From the NCBI GenBank assembly GCA_026193755.1, contig JAPHUI010000305.1, positions 1 to 6,149 on the forward strand: DNA of 6,149 nt, read 5' to 3'. Positions 1-5,485 of the stretch are shown here, piece after piece; the stretch's first letter is position 1; every line of letters starts with the position of its first letter. The notes beneath the pieces are model-generated. The model made no database searches, was not told where the DNA came from, and saw only the letters and a list, made by a program, of their open reading frames with translations. The stretch is from Ignavibacteriaceae bacterium. Its GTDB lineage: Bacteria > Bacteroidota > Ignavibacteria > Ignavibacteriales > Ignavibacteriaceae. The position numbers were made by a program, and so were the translations under genes.

Positions 1-113
1 TCCTAAAATCCACAAATTTGAACTAAAAATCCATTTTTTACTATTCTATTAATAGGTTTTTTCTAAAATGATGTGTGCTATTCTGTTAGTTAAATTTCTT
101 CAATTATAAAGCT

Positions 114-144
114 TTGATAGTTATTTTAACGTTTTCCTTATAAA
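114..144 (+). promoter_or_regulatory. Weak candidate promoter for the esterase gene
   Basis: TTGATA (114-119) and TATAAA (139-144) are separated by 19 bases, longer than the ideal 17, and lie 22 bases before the esterase start. Both hexamers resemble sigma-70 boxes, but the DNA here is so AT-rich that a chance match is likely. The rest of bases 1-166 shows no gene; the only other structure is a 10-base palindrome, CTATTAATAG, at 46-55. Confidence 0.2.
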
Positions 145-166
145 GATTTTATAAATATCAGAGTAA

Positions 167-958
167 ATGGCCTTCTTTAAGAGAAAAAGAAAACTTCGCA
201 AGAAAAAGCGAACAGATTCAAAATCGATAATCGGGAACGTTGAATTTCACCGTGAGAACTACTCCCGGATTATGGATACTAAACGAGATTTTTTTGTCTG
301 GCTACCTCCGGCATATGATGAAAATGTTTCAAGAAGATATCCCGTTCTTTATATGCATGATGGACAGAATCTTATTGATCCTAAAACATCATATACGGGG
401 AAAGACTGGCAGGTTGATGAAACCGTAACTCGATTAATAAAAGAATATAAGATTAAAGAAATCATCGTGGTTGGTATTTACAACAATGAAAACCGTCTCG
501 ATGAATACAGCGATACAGAAAAAGGTGCCACGTATCAGAAATTTATAATTGAAGAGCTTAAACCTTTTGTTGATTCAGAGTACAGGACTCTTACTGATAA
601 CAAGAACACTGCAATCATCGGTTCATCGATGGGAGGTTTGGCATCTTTCATTATTGCGTGGATTCATCCTGAAATATTTTCGATGGCAGGATGTATGTCA
701 AGCTCATTTTATTATAACGATGAAAAAGTTTTTAAGATGATTGATGAATATGACGGACCAAAGAAGCACATCAAATTTTATATTGACCACGGTGAAGATG
801 GTTTGATACGCGGGCAGAGGATGTTCTGTAAATTAACACAGTTTGGTTATGTAATCGGAACAGACCTAGATTATTTTTATACACGCGGTGCAGAGCATAA
901 CGAGACCGAATGGGCAAAACGTCTCGAACGACCCTTAATATTCTTTTTTGGAAGATAA
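167..958 (+). CDS. Putative esterase, alpha/beta-hydrolase fold (esterase D / enterochelin-esterase-like family)
   Basis: Predicted serine hydrolase of 263 residues, substrate unknown. The fold starts near residue 25 and the order matches the PF00756-type putative esterases: FFVWLPPAYDE (42-52), YPVLYMHDGQN (58-68), VVGIYNNENRLDEYS (101-115), then the nucleophile elbow GSSMGG (152-157) with catalytic Ser154. The segment FYIDHGEDG (204-212) sits where the family places its acid, probably Asp207. GAEHNE (241-246) supplies catalytic His244. The start is well fixed because an in-frame TAA lies directly before the ATG and the next Met (36) would cut into the first strand. There is no signal peptide; instead residues 5-15 contain ten Lys/Arg out of eleven, which is unusual for this family. 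No clear Shine-Dalgarno is visible. The family assignment rests on motifs recognised by eye; the exact ester substrate (siderophore, acetyl-sugar or other) cannot be inferred. Confidence 0.85.
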   Translation: MAFFKRKRKLRKKKRTDSKSIIGNVEFHRENYSRIMDTKRDFFVWLPPAYDENVSRRYPVLYMHDGQNLIDPKTSYTGKDWQVDETVTRLIKEYKIKEIIVVGIYNNENRLDEYSDTEKGATYQKFIIEELKPFVDSEYRTLTDNKNTAIIGSSMGGLASFIIAWIHPEIFSMAGCMSSSFYYNDEKVFKMIDEYDGPKKHIKFYIDHGEDGLIRGQRMFCKLTQFGYVIGTDLDYFYTRGAEHNETEWAKRLERPLIFFFGR

Positions 959-1007
959 ACTGGTAACTATCATTGCTAATAGTAAAGCTAGGTTGGTTCC
1001 CAAAAAA

Positions 1008-1048
1008 CTGAGCATCCTGAGCCTGTCGAAGGATGAAGAAGCAATCTT
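1008..1048 (+). repeat. Dispersed repeat, copy 1 (left flank partly lost)
   Basis: The right flank GAAGCAATCTT (1038-1048) is identical to that of copy 2 at 1744-1754. The left flank retains only CTGAG (1008-1012). The middle is a hairpin, CATCCT (1013-1018) pairing with AGGATG (1030-1035), around a CCTGAGCCTGTCGAAGG core like the one at 3911-3929. The repeat ends ten bases before the phosphatase start, so it would lie in that gene's 5' leader or in the esterase-phosphatase spacer of a joint transcript. Confidence 0.7.
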
Positions 1049-1058
1049 ATTAAACAAA

Positions 1059-1709
1059 ATGAATACTTATATAAAATACATTATTAATCTTACTCTTGCT
1101 CTGTTACTCTTCTCCTGCGCAACAGAGAAGCCGGTTAATCTCTCAATTGCCAGAGAAGAAGTGAAGCAGTACTATGAATCCGGGAGATTTGATAAAGAGC
1201 TAAGCAAAGTAATTGAGGATGCAAAAGAAAAATTTGATAAAGTTGAGTTTAAAAACAACTCCGTTGTAATTTTTGATGTTGATGAAACAGCACTTGATAA
1301 TTATGGATTAGCCAAAGAAATGGACTTTGGCTACGTATACGAGATGAATAAAAAATGGAATGCTGAGATGAAAGCTCCAGCAATTCCACAAGTTAAAGAG
1401 TTATATGATTTTCTTTTAGCCAAAGGTGCCAAAATAATTTTCCTTACGGGAAGAAATTTTCCTGAATATAAAGTGACTTATGAAAACCTTAAACGTGATG
1501 GTTATACAACCTTTGACACTTTAATAACACAAATGGATAATGAACGCGATCTTTCTGCAACAGAATTTAAAAGTAAAAAACGTGAGGAATTAACTAAAAG
1601 AGGTTACGAAATTATCGGTACTGTTGGTGATCAGTGGTCTGATTTGAATGGACCCTACCACGGTATTCAGGTAAAAATTCCGAATTATCTTTATTTAATT
1701 AAAGACTAG
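1059..1709 (+). CDS. HAD-superfamily acid phosphatase lipoprotein (class B / e(P4)-like, subfamily IIIB)
   Basis: Predicted exported phosphomonoesterase of 216 residues, anchored by lipid to the cell envelope. The N-terminus MNTYIKYIINLTLALLLFSC is a lipoprotein signal with lipobox LFSC and lipidated Cys20. HAD motif I is FDVDET (72-77), with nucleophile Asp73 and general acid Asp75. Motif II is FLTGR (128-132, Thr130). The basic motif III residue is probably in KSKKR (171-175). Motif IV is GDQWSD (190-195, with Asp191 and Asp195 for Mg2+). This is the Acid_phosphat_B (PF03767) arrangement; e(P4) relatives are somewhat longer. The same frame is open back to an ATG at 948, inside the esterase gene, but the intervening codons read through a dispersed repeat and would bury the signal peptide, so 1059 is preferred. 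No clear Shine-Dalgarno precedes it. The likely role is releasing phosphate from nucleotides or other phosphoesters outside the cytoplasm; the substrate is inferred from the family only. Confidence 0.88.
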   Translation: MNTYIKYIINLTLALLLFSCATEKPVNLSIAREEVKQYYESGRFDKELSKVIEDAKEKFDKVEFKNNSVVIFDVDETALDNYGLAKEMDFGYVYEMNKKWNAEMKAPAIPQVKELYDFLLAKGAKIIFLTGRNFPEYKVTYENLKRDGYTTFDTLITQMDNERDLSATEFKSKKREELTKRGYEIIGTVGDQWSDLNGPYHGIQVKIPNYLYLIKD

Positions 1710-1715
1710 CCCTTT

Positions 1716-1754
1716 GTCATTGCGAGTCCTGATTTATCAGGATGAAGCAATCTT
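1716..1754 (+). repeat. Dispersed repeat, copy 2, with perfect palindromic core
   Basis: GTCATTGCGAG (1716-1726) and GAAGCAATCTT (1744-1754) enclose a 16-base perfect palindrome, TCCTGAT-TT-ATCAGGA (1727-1742). It fills the spacer between two convergent genes, ending three bases before the minus-strand stop codon at 1758-1760. The hairpin could slow polymerase from both sides, but there is no T-run on either strand, so I call it a repeat rather than a terminator. Confidence 0.8.
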
Positions 1755-1757
1755 AAC

Positions 1758-2918
1758 TTACAATTTTCCCTCAGGCTTTTTTCCGTCCTTCAAAACTTTC
1801 ACCTGTTCATCTGTAAACGGTGAATTGTAAAGCTGCGGATGTTTGAAATATGAACGGAAGAAATCGGCGATGAAATGAATCCTATCACTTAAGTTGCCCC
1901 AATCTTCTGCACCGCTTTCTTTAACGTTGTCAGGAGTTGGATCAATTATTTTCAGAAGCTCATTAAACTTTGAGTTTTTGATTGTTTTTAATTCTTCCGG
2001 AAAACCAGCTTTTAAATCTTGTCCAAGTTTTAAGATTTGATTGACCGGCACGTATAAAGTCATCATAAATTCTGTTATCACTTCACGCATTTCGTGTTTT
2101 ACTAATTCCAGAAATTTGTCGATTGCATCATCAAGTGGAAGTTTGCGTTTCAGAAGACTTGCAATGTAGTGACGAATACGCCGCCAGAAGCCGGGAATAA
2201 TTTCACGAAGGATTGTGGTTCGCATATTATCCAAGCAAATTAACGGTGCATTCAAAGCGTCAGCAATTTGCGGCTGAAGCCTTGTCTGCTCATGATAACC
2301 GATCAAAAGATCAGCATAAAGAATTAATTCCATTTTAGATTTTGAGTCATTTTGCAACCTGACTTGGTAATAAGAATTAAAAGCGTCGCTTAACATTTGT
2401 TGTCCGCCAGGGGGATCTCCCGGTTTAAATGCTGCACAAAATTGATTGATATTTTCTTCTGTAAAATCCTGTTCACTTTTAAAGACTGAAAGAAAACGAG
2501 CAAACTCTCCGCCTATCTCTGAGAAAACTATTTTATTTCCTTCAGCAACTGCATGAGCAGAATGTTCGAATGCGTCATCAGGATTTATTATCTTCAAAAA
2601 GAAATCATTAATTGCTTTAACTTCCGGAAGTCTTTTAATCACTTCCGAAAACTGTGCAATTGTATTCAGTATGAAAGTAATTTCAGGTGAATTGTGAAAA
2701 GCATTTTGGAAAGTTCTTGAAAAATCTTCTTTGCGAATTGTTTGTCCTGCCTGCTTCGAAGCCCACACAGCGAAAGTGCACCAGTTCGGATTGCCAGCTG
2801 TATAGCGAGACATCGCTTTTGAAAGTTCAAAGTAACCCTGAGTAATATTCAGATTTCTAATAACCGGATCGTTTATACCCGCTATCCTGGTTACATTTTC
2901 AACTGTTGGTGTGCTCAT
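1758..2918 (-). CDS. Conserved-looking protein of unknown function, 386 residues, mainly alpha-helical
   Basis: I cannot assign a function. The sequence has no signal peptide or membrane segment and looks largely helical, so it is probably cytoplasmic. Visible blocks are [14 protein letters not shown] (45-58), [20 protein letters not shown] (165-184), [14 protein letters not shown] (203-216), a basic helix [17 protein letters not shown] (243-259), and a C-terminus [20 protein letters not shown] (364-383). From memory these blocks recur in hypothetical proteins of other bacteria; I cannot confirm that here. HEQTR is not a zinc-protease HExxH motif. The start is supported by AAAGGA at 2923-2928, four bases upstream on the minus strand, and by a promoter-like element ending 27 bases upstream. 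It runs convergent with the phosphatase gene, and the same-strand YHS gene behind it is isolated by a terminator, so it is probably transcribed alone. Confidence 0.85.
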   Translation of the reverse strand: MSTPTVENVTRIAGINDPVIRNLNITQGYFELSKAMSRYTAGNPNWCTFAVWASKQAGQTIRKEDFSRTFQNAFHNSPEITFILNTIAQFSEVIKRLPEVKAINDFFLKIINPDDAFEHSAHAVAEGNKIVFSEIGGEFARFLSVFKSEQDFTEENINQFCAAFKPGDPPGGQQMLSDAFNSYYQVRLQNDSKSKMELILYADLLIGYHEQTRLQPQIADALNAPLICLDNMRTTILREIIPGFWRRIRHYIASLLKRKLPLDDAIDKFLELVKHEMREVITEFMMTLYVPVNQILKLGQDLKAGFPEELKTIKNSKFNELLKIIDPTPDNVKESGAEDWGNLSDRIHFIADFFRSYFKHPQLYNSPFTDEQVKVLKDGKKPEGKL

Positions 2919-2945
2919 TTAATCCTTTCTAAAAATAAATCTGGT

Positions 2946-2975
2946 GCAATATAAAAGATTTGAGCAGAGTTCAAA
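2946..2975 (-). promoter_or_regulatory. Candidate Bacteroidota-type promoter of the 386-residue gene
   Basis: On the minus strand, TTTG (2975-2972) is followed after 18 bases by TATATTGC (2953-2946). This fits the TTTG-N17-19-TAnnTTTG pattern described for Bacteroidota, with one imperfect box. The element ends 27 bases before the start codon, the same distance as the similar TATATTTG before valS. Confidence 0.45.
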
Positions 2976-2989
2976 AAGAAGACTCGGGT

Positions 2990-3008
2990 GTGACGGTCGT
3001 ACCGTGAC
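2990..3008. promoter_or_regulatory. 19-base near-palindrome, possible operator
   Basis: GTGACGGTCGTACCGTGAC has eight-base arms with a single mismatch and a three-base centre. It is GC-rich within AT-rich DNA and lies 14 bases upstream of the -33-like box of the minus-strand 386-residue gene, and just beyond the terminator of the YHS gene. A dimeric regulator site or a small REP-like element are both possible. Confidence 0.35.
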
Positions 3009-3020
3009 AGAATATCAAGT

Positions 3021-3083
3021 AATAAAAGAAAATGGGCTGTCAATTCTTTACTTTAATAAGGGATAACTGAATCAACAACCCAT
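3021..3083 (-). terminator. Intrinsic terminator of the YHS-domain gene
   Basis: On the minus strand ATGGGTTGTTGATTC (3083-3069) pairs over all 15 positions, with three G-U wobbles, with GAATTGACAGCCCAT (3046-3032). The loop is 22 bases, and the T-rich tail TTTCTTTTATT follows at 3031-3021. It lies 28 bases past the YHS gene stop in the right orientation and should insulate the 386-residue gene from it. Confidence 0.75.
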
Positions 3084-3110
3084 CTTCCGGAGGGCGTATG
3101 AGAGAGTCTG

Positions 3111-3689
3111 TTACTTTTTCATATCCATTTTATCATCCATCATATTTTCGTTTTTCTTGTGCATTGATTCCCAGTTCTCCTCTGCCTTTTTGATGTTCCC
3201 ATCTAAATCTTTTTTGAAAAGCTTCTGTGCATCTCCATTAACGTTTAAATAAAGTTTTCCATTCTCCATCATCCAGACGGTTGGATCTGCAGGAACCATT
3301 TTATTTATGCAGGCTGCATAGGCGCAATAGCCGCCGAACTGCGGTGAATATTTTTCCGGGTTCTCTTTGAATTTGTTCAGGTGATCTTCATTTGTAAACT
3401 GCCAGGTTGCACCCATCCACTTATAGCTGTAGCTTGACATCCCCATCTCAGCTTTGCCGTCAGTGAAATACGAAACCGGGTCGTAGCCGTTGATTGCCAC
3501 GCCGTCCATATTCTTATTTATCTCCATCATCATATCACTCTGCATCATATCGTCTTTCATCATCTTGTTATCCATCATTTCTTTTCCTTTCGTGTCCTTC
3601 TTCATCATATCTTTATCCTGTGCAAACGATGCGATTGAGAAAACCATTATTAAAAAGAAAACGCCGGTTAAATATTTTGTAAAGCTCAT
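3111..3689 (-). CDS. Exported YHS-domain protein with methionine-rich MxKDx-like linker
   Basis: Protein of 192 residues. Residues 1-23 form a Sec signal peptide with likely cleavage after SFA (21-23). Residues 25-55 are a Met/Asp/Lys linker with Met doublets or triplets at 28, 38, 43, 48 and 53, resembling the pentapeptide MXKDX repeat proteins (TIGR02953). The YHS domain spans about 62-130: AINGYDPVSYF (65-75), YKWMGATWQFTN (89-100), NPEKYSPQFGGYCAYAAC (110-127). It continues with the usual DPTVWMMENGKLYLNVN segment (135-151), and a second Met-rich tail ends the protein. This matches the periplasmic YHS-domain (seleno)protein group, thought to bind metal; Cys122 is the conserved one and Cys127 appears to occupy the position that is variable (Ser/Cys/Sec) in relatives. 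A perfect AAAGGAG (3696-3702) six bases upstream fixes the start. The metal, perhaps copper given the Met clusters, is an inference. Confidence 0.88.
   Translation of the reverse strand: MSFTKYLTGVFFLIMVFSIASFAQDKDMMKKDTKGKEMMDNKMMKDDMMQSDMMMEINKNMDGVAINGYDPVSYFTDGKAEMGMSSYSYKWMGATWQFTNEDHLNKFKENPEKYSPQFGGYCAYAACINKMVPADPTVWMMENGKLYLNVNGDAQKLFKKDLDGNIKKAEENWESMHKKNENMMDDKMDMKK
3524..3608 (-). repeat. Imperfect tandem repeat coding the Met-rich linker
   Basis: On the minus strand ATGATG codon pairs recur, most of them every 15 bases, interleaved with Lys and Asp codons. They encode Met doublets at residues 28, 38, 43 and 48 and a triplet at 53-55. The units are degenerate, so this looks like an aged tandem expansion rather than a recent one. 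Confidence 0.55.
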
Positions 3690-3746
3690 TATTAGCTCCT
3701 TTGTTTGGTTGATAAAATTTTACAGGGGAAAAATAGAGCCTATAAA

Positions 3747-3765
3747 TCACGAAACTTTCACGAAA
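3747..3765. promoter_or_regulatory. Paired direct repeats TCACGAAA, candidate operator of the YHS gene
   Basis: TCACGAAA occurs at 3747-3754 and again at 3758-3765, an offset of 11 bases or one helical turn. It lies about 58 bases upstream of the YHS start codon. On the minus strand a TATAAT sequence (3781-3776) sits just upstream, so the repeats would fall at or near the transcription start. No convincing -35 box accompanies the TATAAT. Confidence 0.35.
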
Positions 3766-3838
3766 TGATAATTAAATTATAAGCGTTTTTATGCCGGAAA
3801 TTCCAGAAAACGGCACTGTCACACTGAACCCTCTCCCC

Positions 3839-3887
3839 GTCATTCTGAGCCCTTCGATTAACTCAGGGCAGGCTTGCGAAGAATCTC
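3839..3887 (+). repeat. Dispersed repeat, copy 3, carrying a nested element
   Basis: GTCATTCTGAG (3839-3849) and GAAGAATCTC (3878-3887) are variants of the flanks of copy 2. The middle contains CCCTTCGATTAACTCAGGG (3850-3868), which is the reverse-orientation version of the core at 3911-3929, followed by CAGGCTTGC. Confidence 0.7.
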
Positions 3888-3891
3888 AATT

Positions 3892-3941
3892 GTCATCCTG
3901 AATAATGTCACCCTGAGCTTGTCGAAGGGTTTTTTCAGGAT
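3892..3941 (+). repeat. Dispersed repeat, copy 4, double-nested hairpin
   Basis: Perfect eight-base arms ATCCTGAA (3895-3902) and TTCAGGAT (3934-3941) enclose an inner hairpin, CCCT/AGGG, in CCCTGAGCTTGTCGAAGGG (3911-3929). Six T residues follow at 3930-3935, so the inner hairpin resembles a plus-strand terminator, but no plus-strand gene lies upstream within reach. The core also pairs with 3850-3868 of copy 3 with three mismatches. Confidence 0.7.
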
Positions 3942-3979
3942 CTGTGTTTATTTCAAAATGACCTCTTACTTCTCGCCTC

Positions 3980-4008
3980 TTGCCTTTTACCCGTTTATTT
4001 CTTACAAT
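3980..4008 (+). promoter_or_regulatory. Candidate sigma-70-like promoter of the HNH cassette
   Basis: TTGCCT (3980-3985, four of six consensus bases) and TACAAT (4003-4008, five of six) are separated by an ideal 17 bases. Transcription would begin near 4015, about 44 bases before the first cassette gene. The form differs from the TATATT(T)GCAC elements before neighbouring genes. Confidence 0.45.
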
Positions 4009-4026
4009 GGATTTTTTTAATTTAGT

Positions 4027-4048
4027 GGTAATTATTTTTTACCGGAGG
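4027..4048 (+). promoter_or_regulatory. Inverted repeat abutting the Shine-Dalgarno of the first cassette gene
   Basis: GGTAA (4027-4031) and TTACC (4039-4043) form five-base arms around an AT loop and end directly against GGAGG (4044-4048), which lies ten bases before the ATG at 4059. A regulator bound here, or RNA folding, could limit translation. The arms are short, so chance is possible. Confidence 0.3.
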
Positions 4049-4058
4049 ATACTCACCA

Positions 4059-4259
4059 ATGAAAACATACAAAGTCCTGCTCCACCGTGATTACGTAGTA
4101 AACATTGATGCAAAGAATGAAGAAGAGGCAATGTCCCTAGCGGAGTTTTTTATTGCTGGGGGTAGAGATGCTTCCACAGAAAAAGAAAGAGAACAGCACA
4201 GCTTTAGAATAAATGAAATTGAAATGGTAACAAATGATGCGTTTGAAGTGGAGGAATAA
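4059..4259 (+). CDS. Small acidic protein, first gene of the HNH cassette (possibly DpnD/PcfM-like)
   Basis: Protein of 66 residues with 16 acidic and 8 Lys/Arg residues. A beta-type start MKTYKVLLHRDYVVNIDA (1-18) leads into NEEEAMSLAEFFI (20-32), a pattern of strand, then EEAxxLAE helix, that recalls the small DpnD/PcfM-like proteins; the resemblance is loose and made by eye. The C-terminus INEIEMVTNDAFEVEE (51-66) is strongly acidic. GGAGG at 4044-4048 gives a clear Shine-Dalgarno, which together with the organised composition supports a real gene despite its length. It lies 41 bases upstream of the HNH nuclease on the same strand, so co-transcription is likely. The role is unknown; accessory or regulatory partner of the nuclease is an inference from position only. 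Confidence 0.7.
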   Translation: MKTYKVLLHRDYVVNIDAKNEEEAMSLAEFFIAGGRDASTEKEREQHSFRINEIEMVTNDAFEVEE

Positions 4260-4300
4260 CAAGAAAGTAAATTTTGAATAATCATTAAAGGGTCAAGTAA

Positions 4301-5248
4301 ATGAGTTACGAAAGTGAAATGCTTAAATCACTGAAAATGCCTGTTCGTGCAGATGTGGAAAAAGAGTTGCTTCTGGCTCTATTCAAACATAATGGAGTAA
4401 TAAAAGAGTTTGGCACTGGCGAAGAAATAGTTGATGAAATAGCTCGTAGTTTTGGATTAACAGAAAAACAGAGAACCGCGTTTTTAGAAACTATATATCG
4501 CAAGGAAAATAGGCCGAAAAAATCTTATCTCTGGCATCGGTTACTATTTAGAGCAGCTGATTCTTTAGTAAAGGAAAATTTAATTTCTCGCCCAACTGAT
4601 ACATTTCGATTAACTAATCAAAGAGAGTGGATGCTAACTGAGAAAGGATTTGATGTGGCACTTAAGCTTTTAGCTATACCAAATTCGAAAAAGGAATTCT
4701 TGTCGACTAAATCCTATGAGGTTCAAAAAATTGTTAAGAAACTAAAGAAGAGTAAAAGACCATTACATTATGATCCAGTTGATAATAAAAAAAAGACTAC
4801 TACAAAAATCACAGAATTTAGATTGCGAAAAAGAGGATTTCGTTGGGCAGTAATTGAAGCGTATGATTTTAAATGTGCAATCTGTGGAATGAAAATTAAC
4901 TCTCCCGATAGTCATCAATGGGAAGTAGAAGCTGCGCATATAGTCCCGCATAAAATAAATGGAAAAGATGATATATGGAACGGTTTAGCATTATGCCATC
5001 TACATCATTGGGCCTTTGATGTAGGTTGGTTCACTCTACTTGATAATTATTCTGTCAAGATGTCTTCTAAAATTCAATTATTGCCTTTTGAGTTCGGAAA
5101 GTTTGGTGAGACCAATTTTCTCAGAGATTTTATTTCAAGAGATTCCACAATTTTCTTACCCCGGGAAAAAGAATTTTATCCTCATAAGAATTCATTGTAT
5201 TGGCATCGCGAAAATATTTTTAATTTTTATAATAAGGTTACAATATGA
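4301..5248 (+). CDS. HNH endonuclease with N-terminal Mrr-N-like winged helix (restriction-like)
   Basis: Predicted DNA nuclease of 315 residues. Residues 13-125 resemble the Mrr N-terminal domain: FGLTEKQR (51-58), then LLFRAADSLVKENLI (81-95) and WMLTEKG (110-116), a winged-helix DNA-reading module. A Lys-rich linker (129-178) follows. The C-terminal HNH_2-type domain has zinc ligands Cys192 and Cys195 (CAIC) with Cys232 and His235, the metal/catalytic block EAAHIVP (His213), Asn227 in WNGLALC, and His236 in CHLHHWAFD. The downstream LYWHRENIF (299-307) is also typical of these restriction-type HNH proteins. AAAGGG (4287-4292) eight bases upstream supports the start. The gene is AT-rich (16 and 21 G/C in the 60-base blocks at 4741 and 4801). 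No methyltransferase is adjacent, so a modification-dependent or self-tolerated nuclease is possible. All catalytic residues are present; the target is unknown. Confidence 0.87.
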   Translation: MSYESEMLKSLKMPVRADVEKELLLALFKHNGVIKEFGTGEEIVDEIARSFGLTEKQRTAFLETIYRKENRPKKSYLWHRLLFRAADSLVKENLISRPTDTFRLTNQREWMLTEKGFDVALKLLAIPNSKKEFLSTKSYEVQKIVKKLKKSKRPLHYDPVDNKKKTTTKITEFRLRKRGFRWAVIEAYDFKCAICGMKINSPDSHQWEVEAAHIVPHKINGKDDIWNGLALCHLHHWAFDVGWFTLLDNYSVKMSSKIQLLPFEFGKFGETNFLRDFISRDSTIFLPREKEFYPHKNSLYWHRENIFNFYNKVTI

Positions 5249-5451
5249 AAGACGATATAATTTATCAGCTTAGTACTGAAGACATTCAAAATGTTGCAGA
5301 GGAAAACTTTGGAAGAAAATTAACAAATAAGGAGATCAAAAAGATAATAGATCCAATTGCGGATAGAATACCTTGGTATGATGTAATTTATGATGCTATT
5401 AAGGATGAAATAGAAATTGAAGAACTTGATACATTTGATAAGAGTATTTGA
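5245..5451 (+). CDS. Small acidic protein translationally coupled to the HNH nuclease
   Basis: Protein of 68 residues with 18 Asp/Glu against 9 Lys/Arg. Its ATG overlaps the nuclease stop codon (ATGA at 5245-5248), which implies coupled translation and a fixed ratio with the nuclease. The pattern STEDIQNVAEENFGRKLTN (10-28), followed by a helix and IPWYDVIYDAI (42-52), is one I recall from small hypothetical proteins in other bacteria, and suggests two or three short helices. No DNA-binding or catalytic motif is visible. An inhibitor or immunity-type partner of the nuclease would fit its acidity and position, but an unrelated hitchhiking gene is also possible. It is as AT-rich as the nuclease gene (18 G/C in each of the 60-base blocks at 5281 and 5341). 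No terminator follows it. Confidence 0.75.
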   Translation: MKDDIIYQLSTEDIQNVAEENFGRKLTNKEIKKIIDPIADRIPWYDVIYDAIKDEIEIEELDTFDKSI

Positions 5452-5485
5452 AAAAACTATTCGACAATAAAACAAGCCACCAATC

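Larger units (their letters stand above)
3690..4058. other. 369-base non-coding spacer between divergent genes
   Basis: No credible gene is present. From left to right it holds the Shine-Dalgarno and leader of the minus-strand YHS gene with paired TCACGAAA direct repeats, two dispersed-repeat copies (3839-3941), a sigma-70-like promoter pointing right (3980-4008), and a small inverted repeat abutting the Shine-Dalgarno of the first cassette gene. Confidence 0.7.

Noticed and set aside
3490..3768. Plus-strand open frame of 92 codons, rich in Ser and Ile
   Set aside because: It is the reverse-strand shadow of the YHS gene; its Ser/Ile richness is just the complement of the Met-rich codons, and it has no ribosome binding site.
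3911..3935. CCCTGAG…CGAAGGG hairpin followed by six T residues as a terminator
   Set aside because: No plus-strand gene ends upstream of it; the same core occurs at other places without a T-run, so it is treated as part of a dispersed repeat.
4763..4951. Minus-strand open frame inside the HNH gene
   Set aside because: It lies entirely within the nuclease coding region and shows no start signals or recognisable protein features.
4059..5451. Cassette as a classical restriction-modification system
   Set aside because: No DNA methyltransferase or specificity subunit is encoded in the window; only the nuclease and two small proteins are seen.
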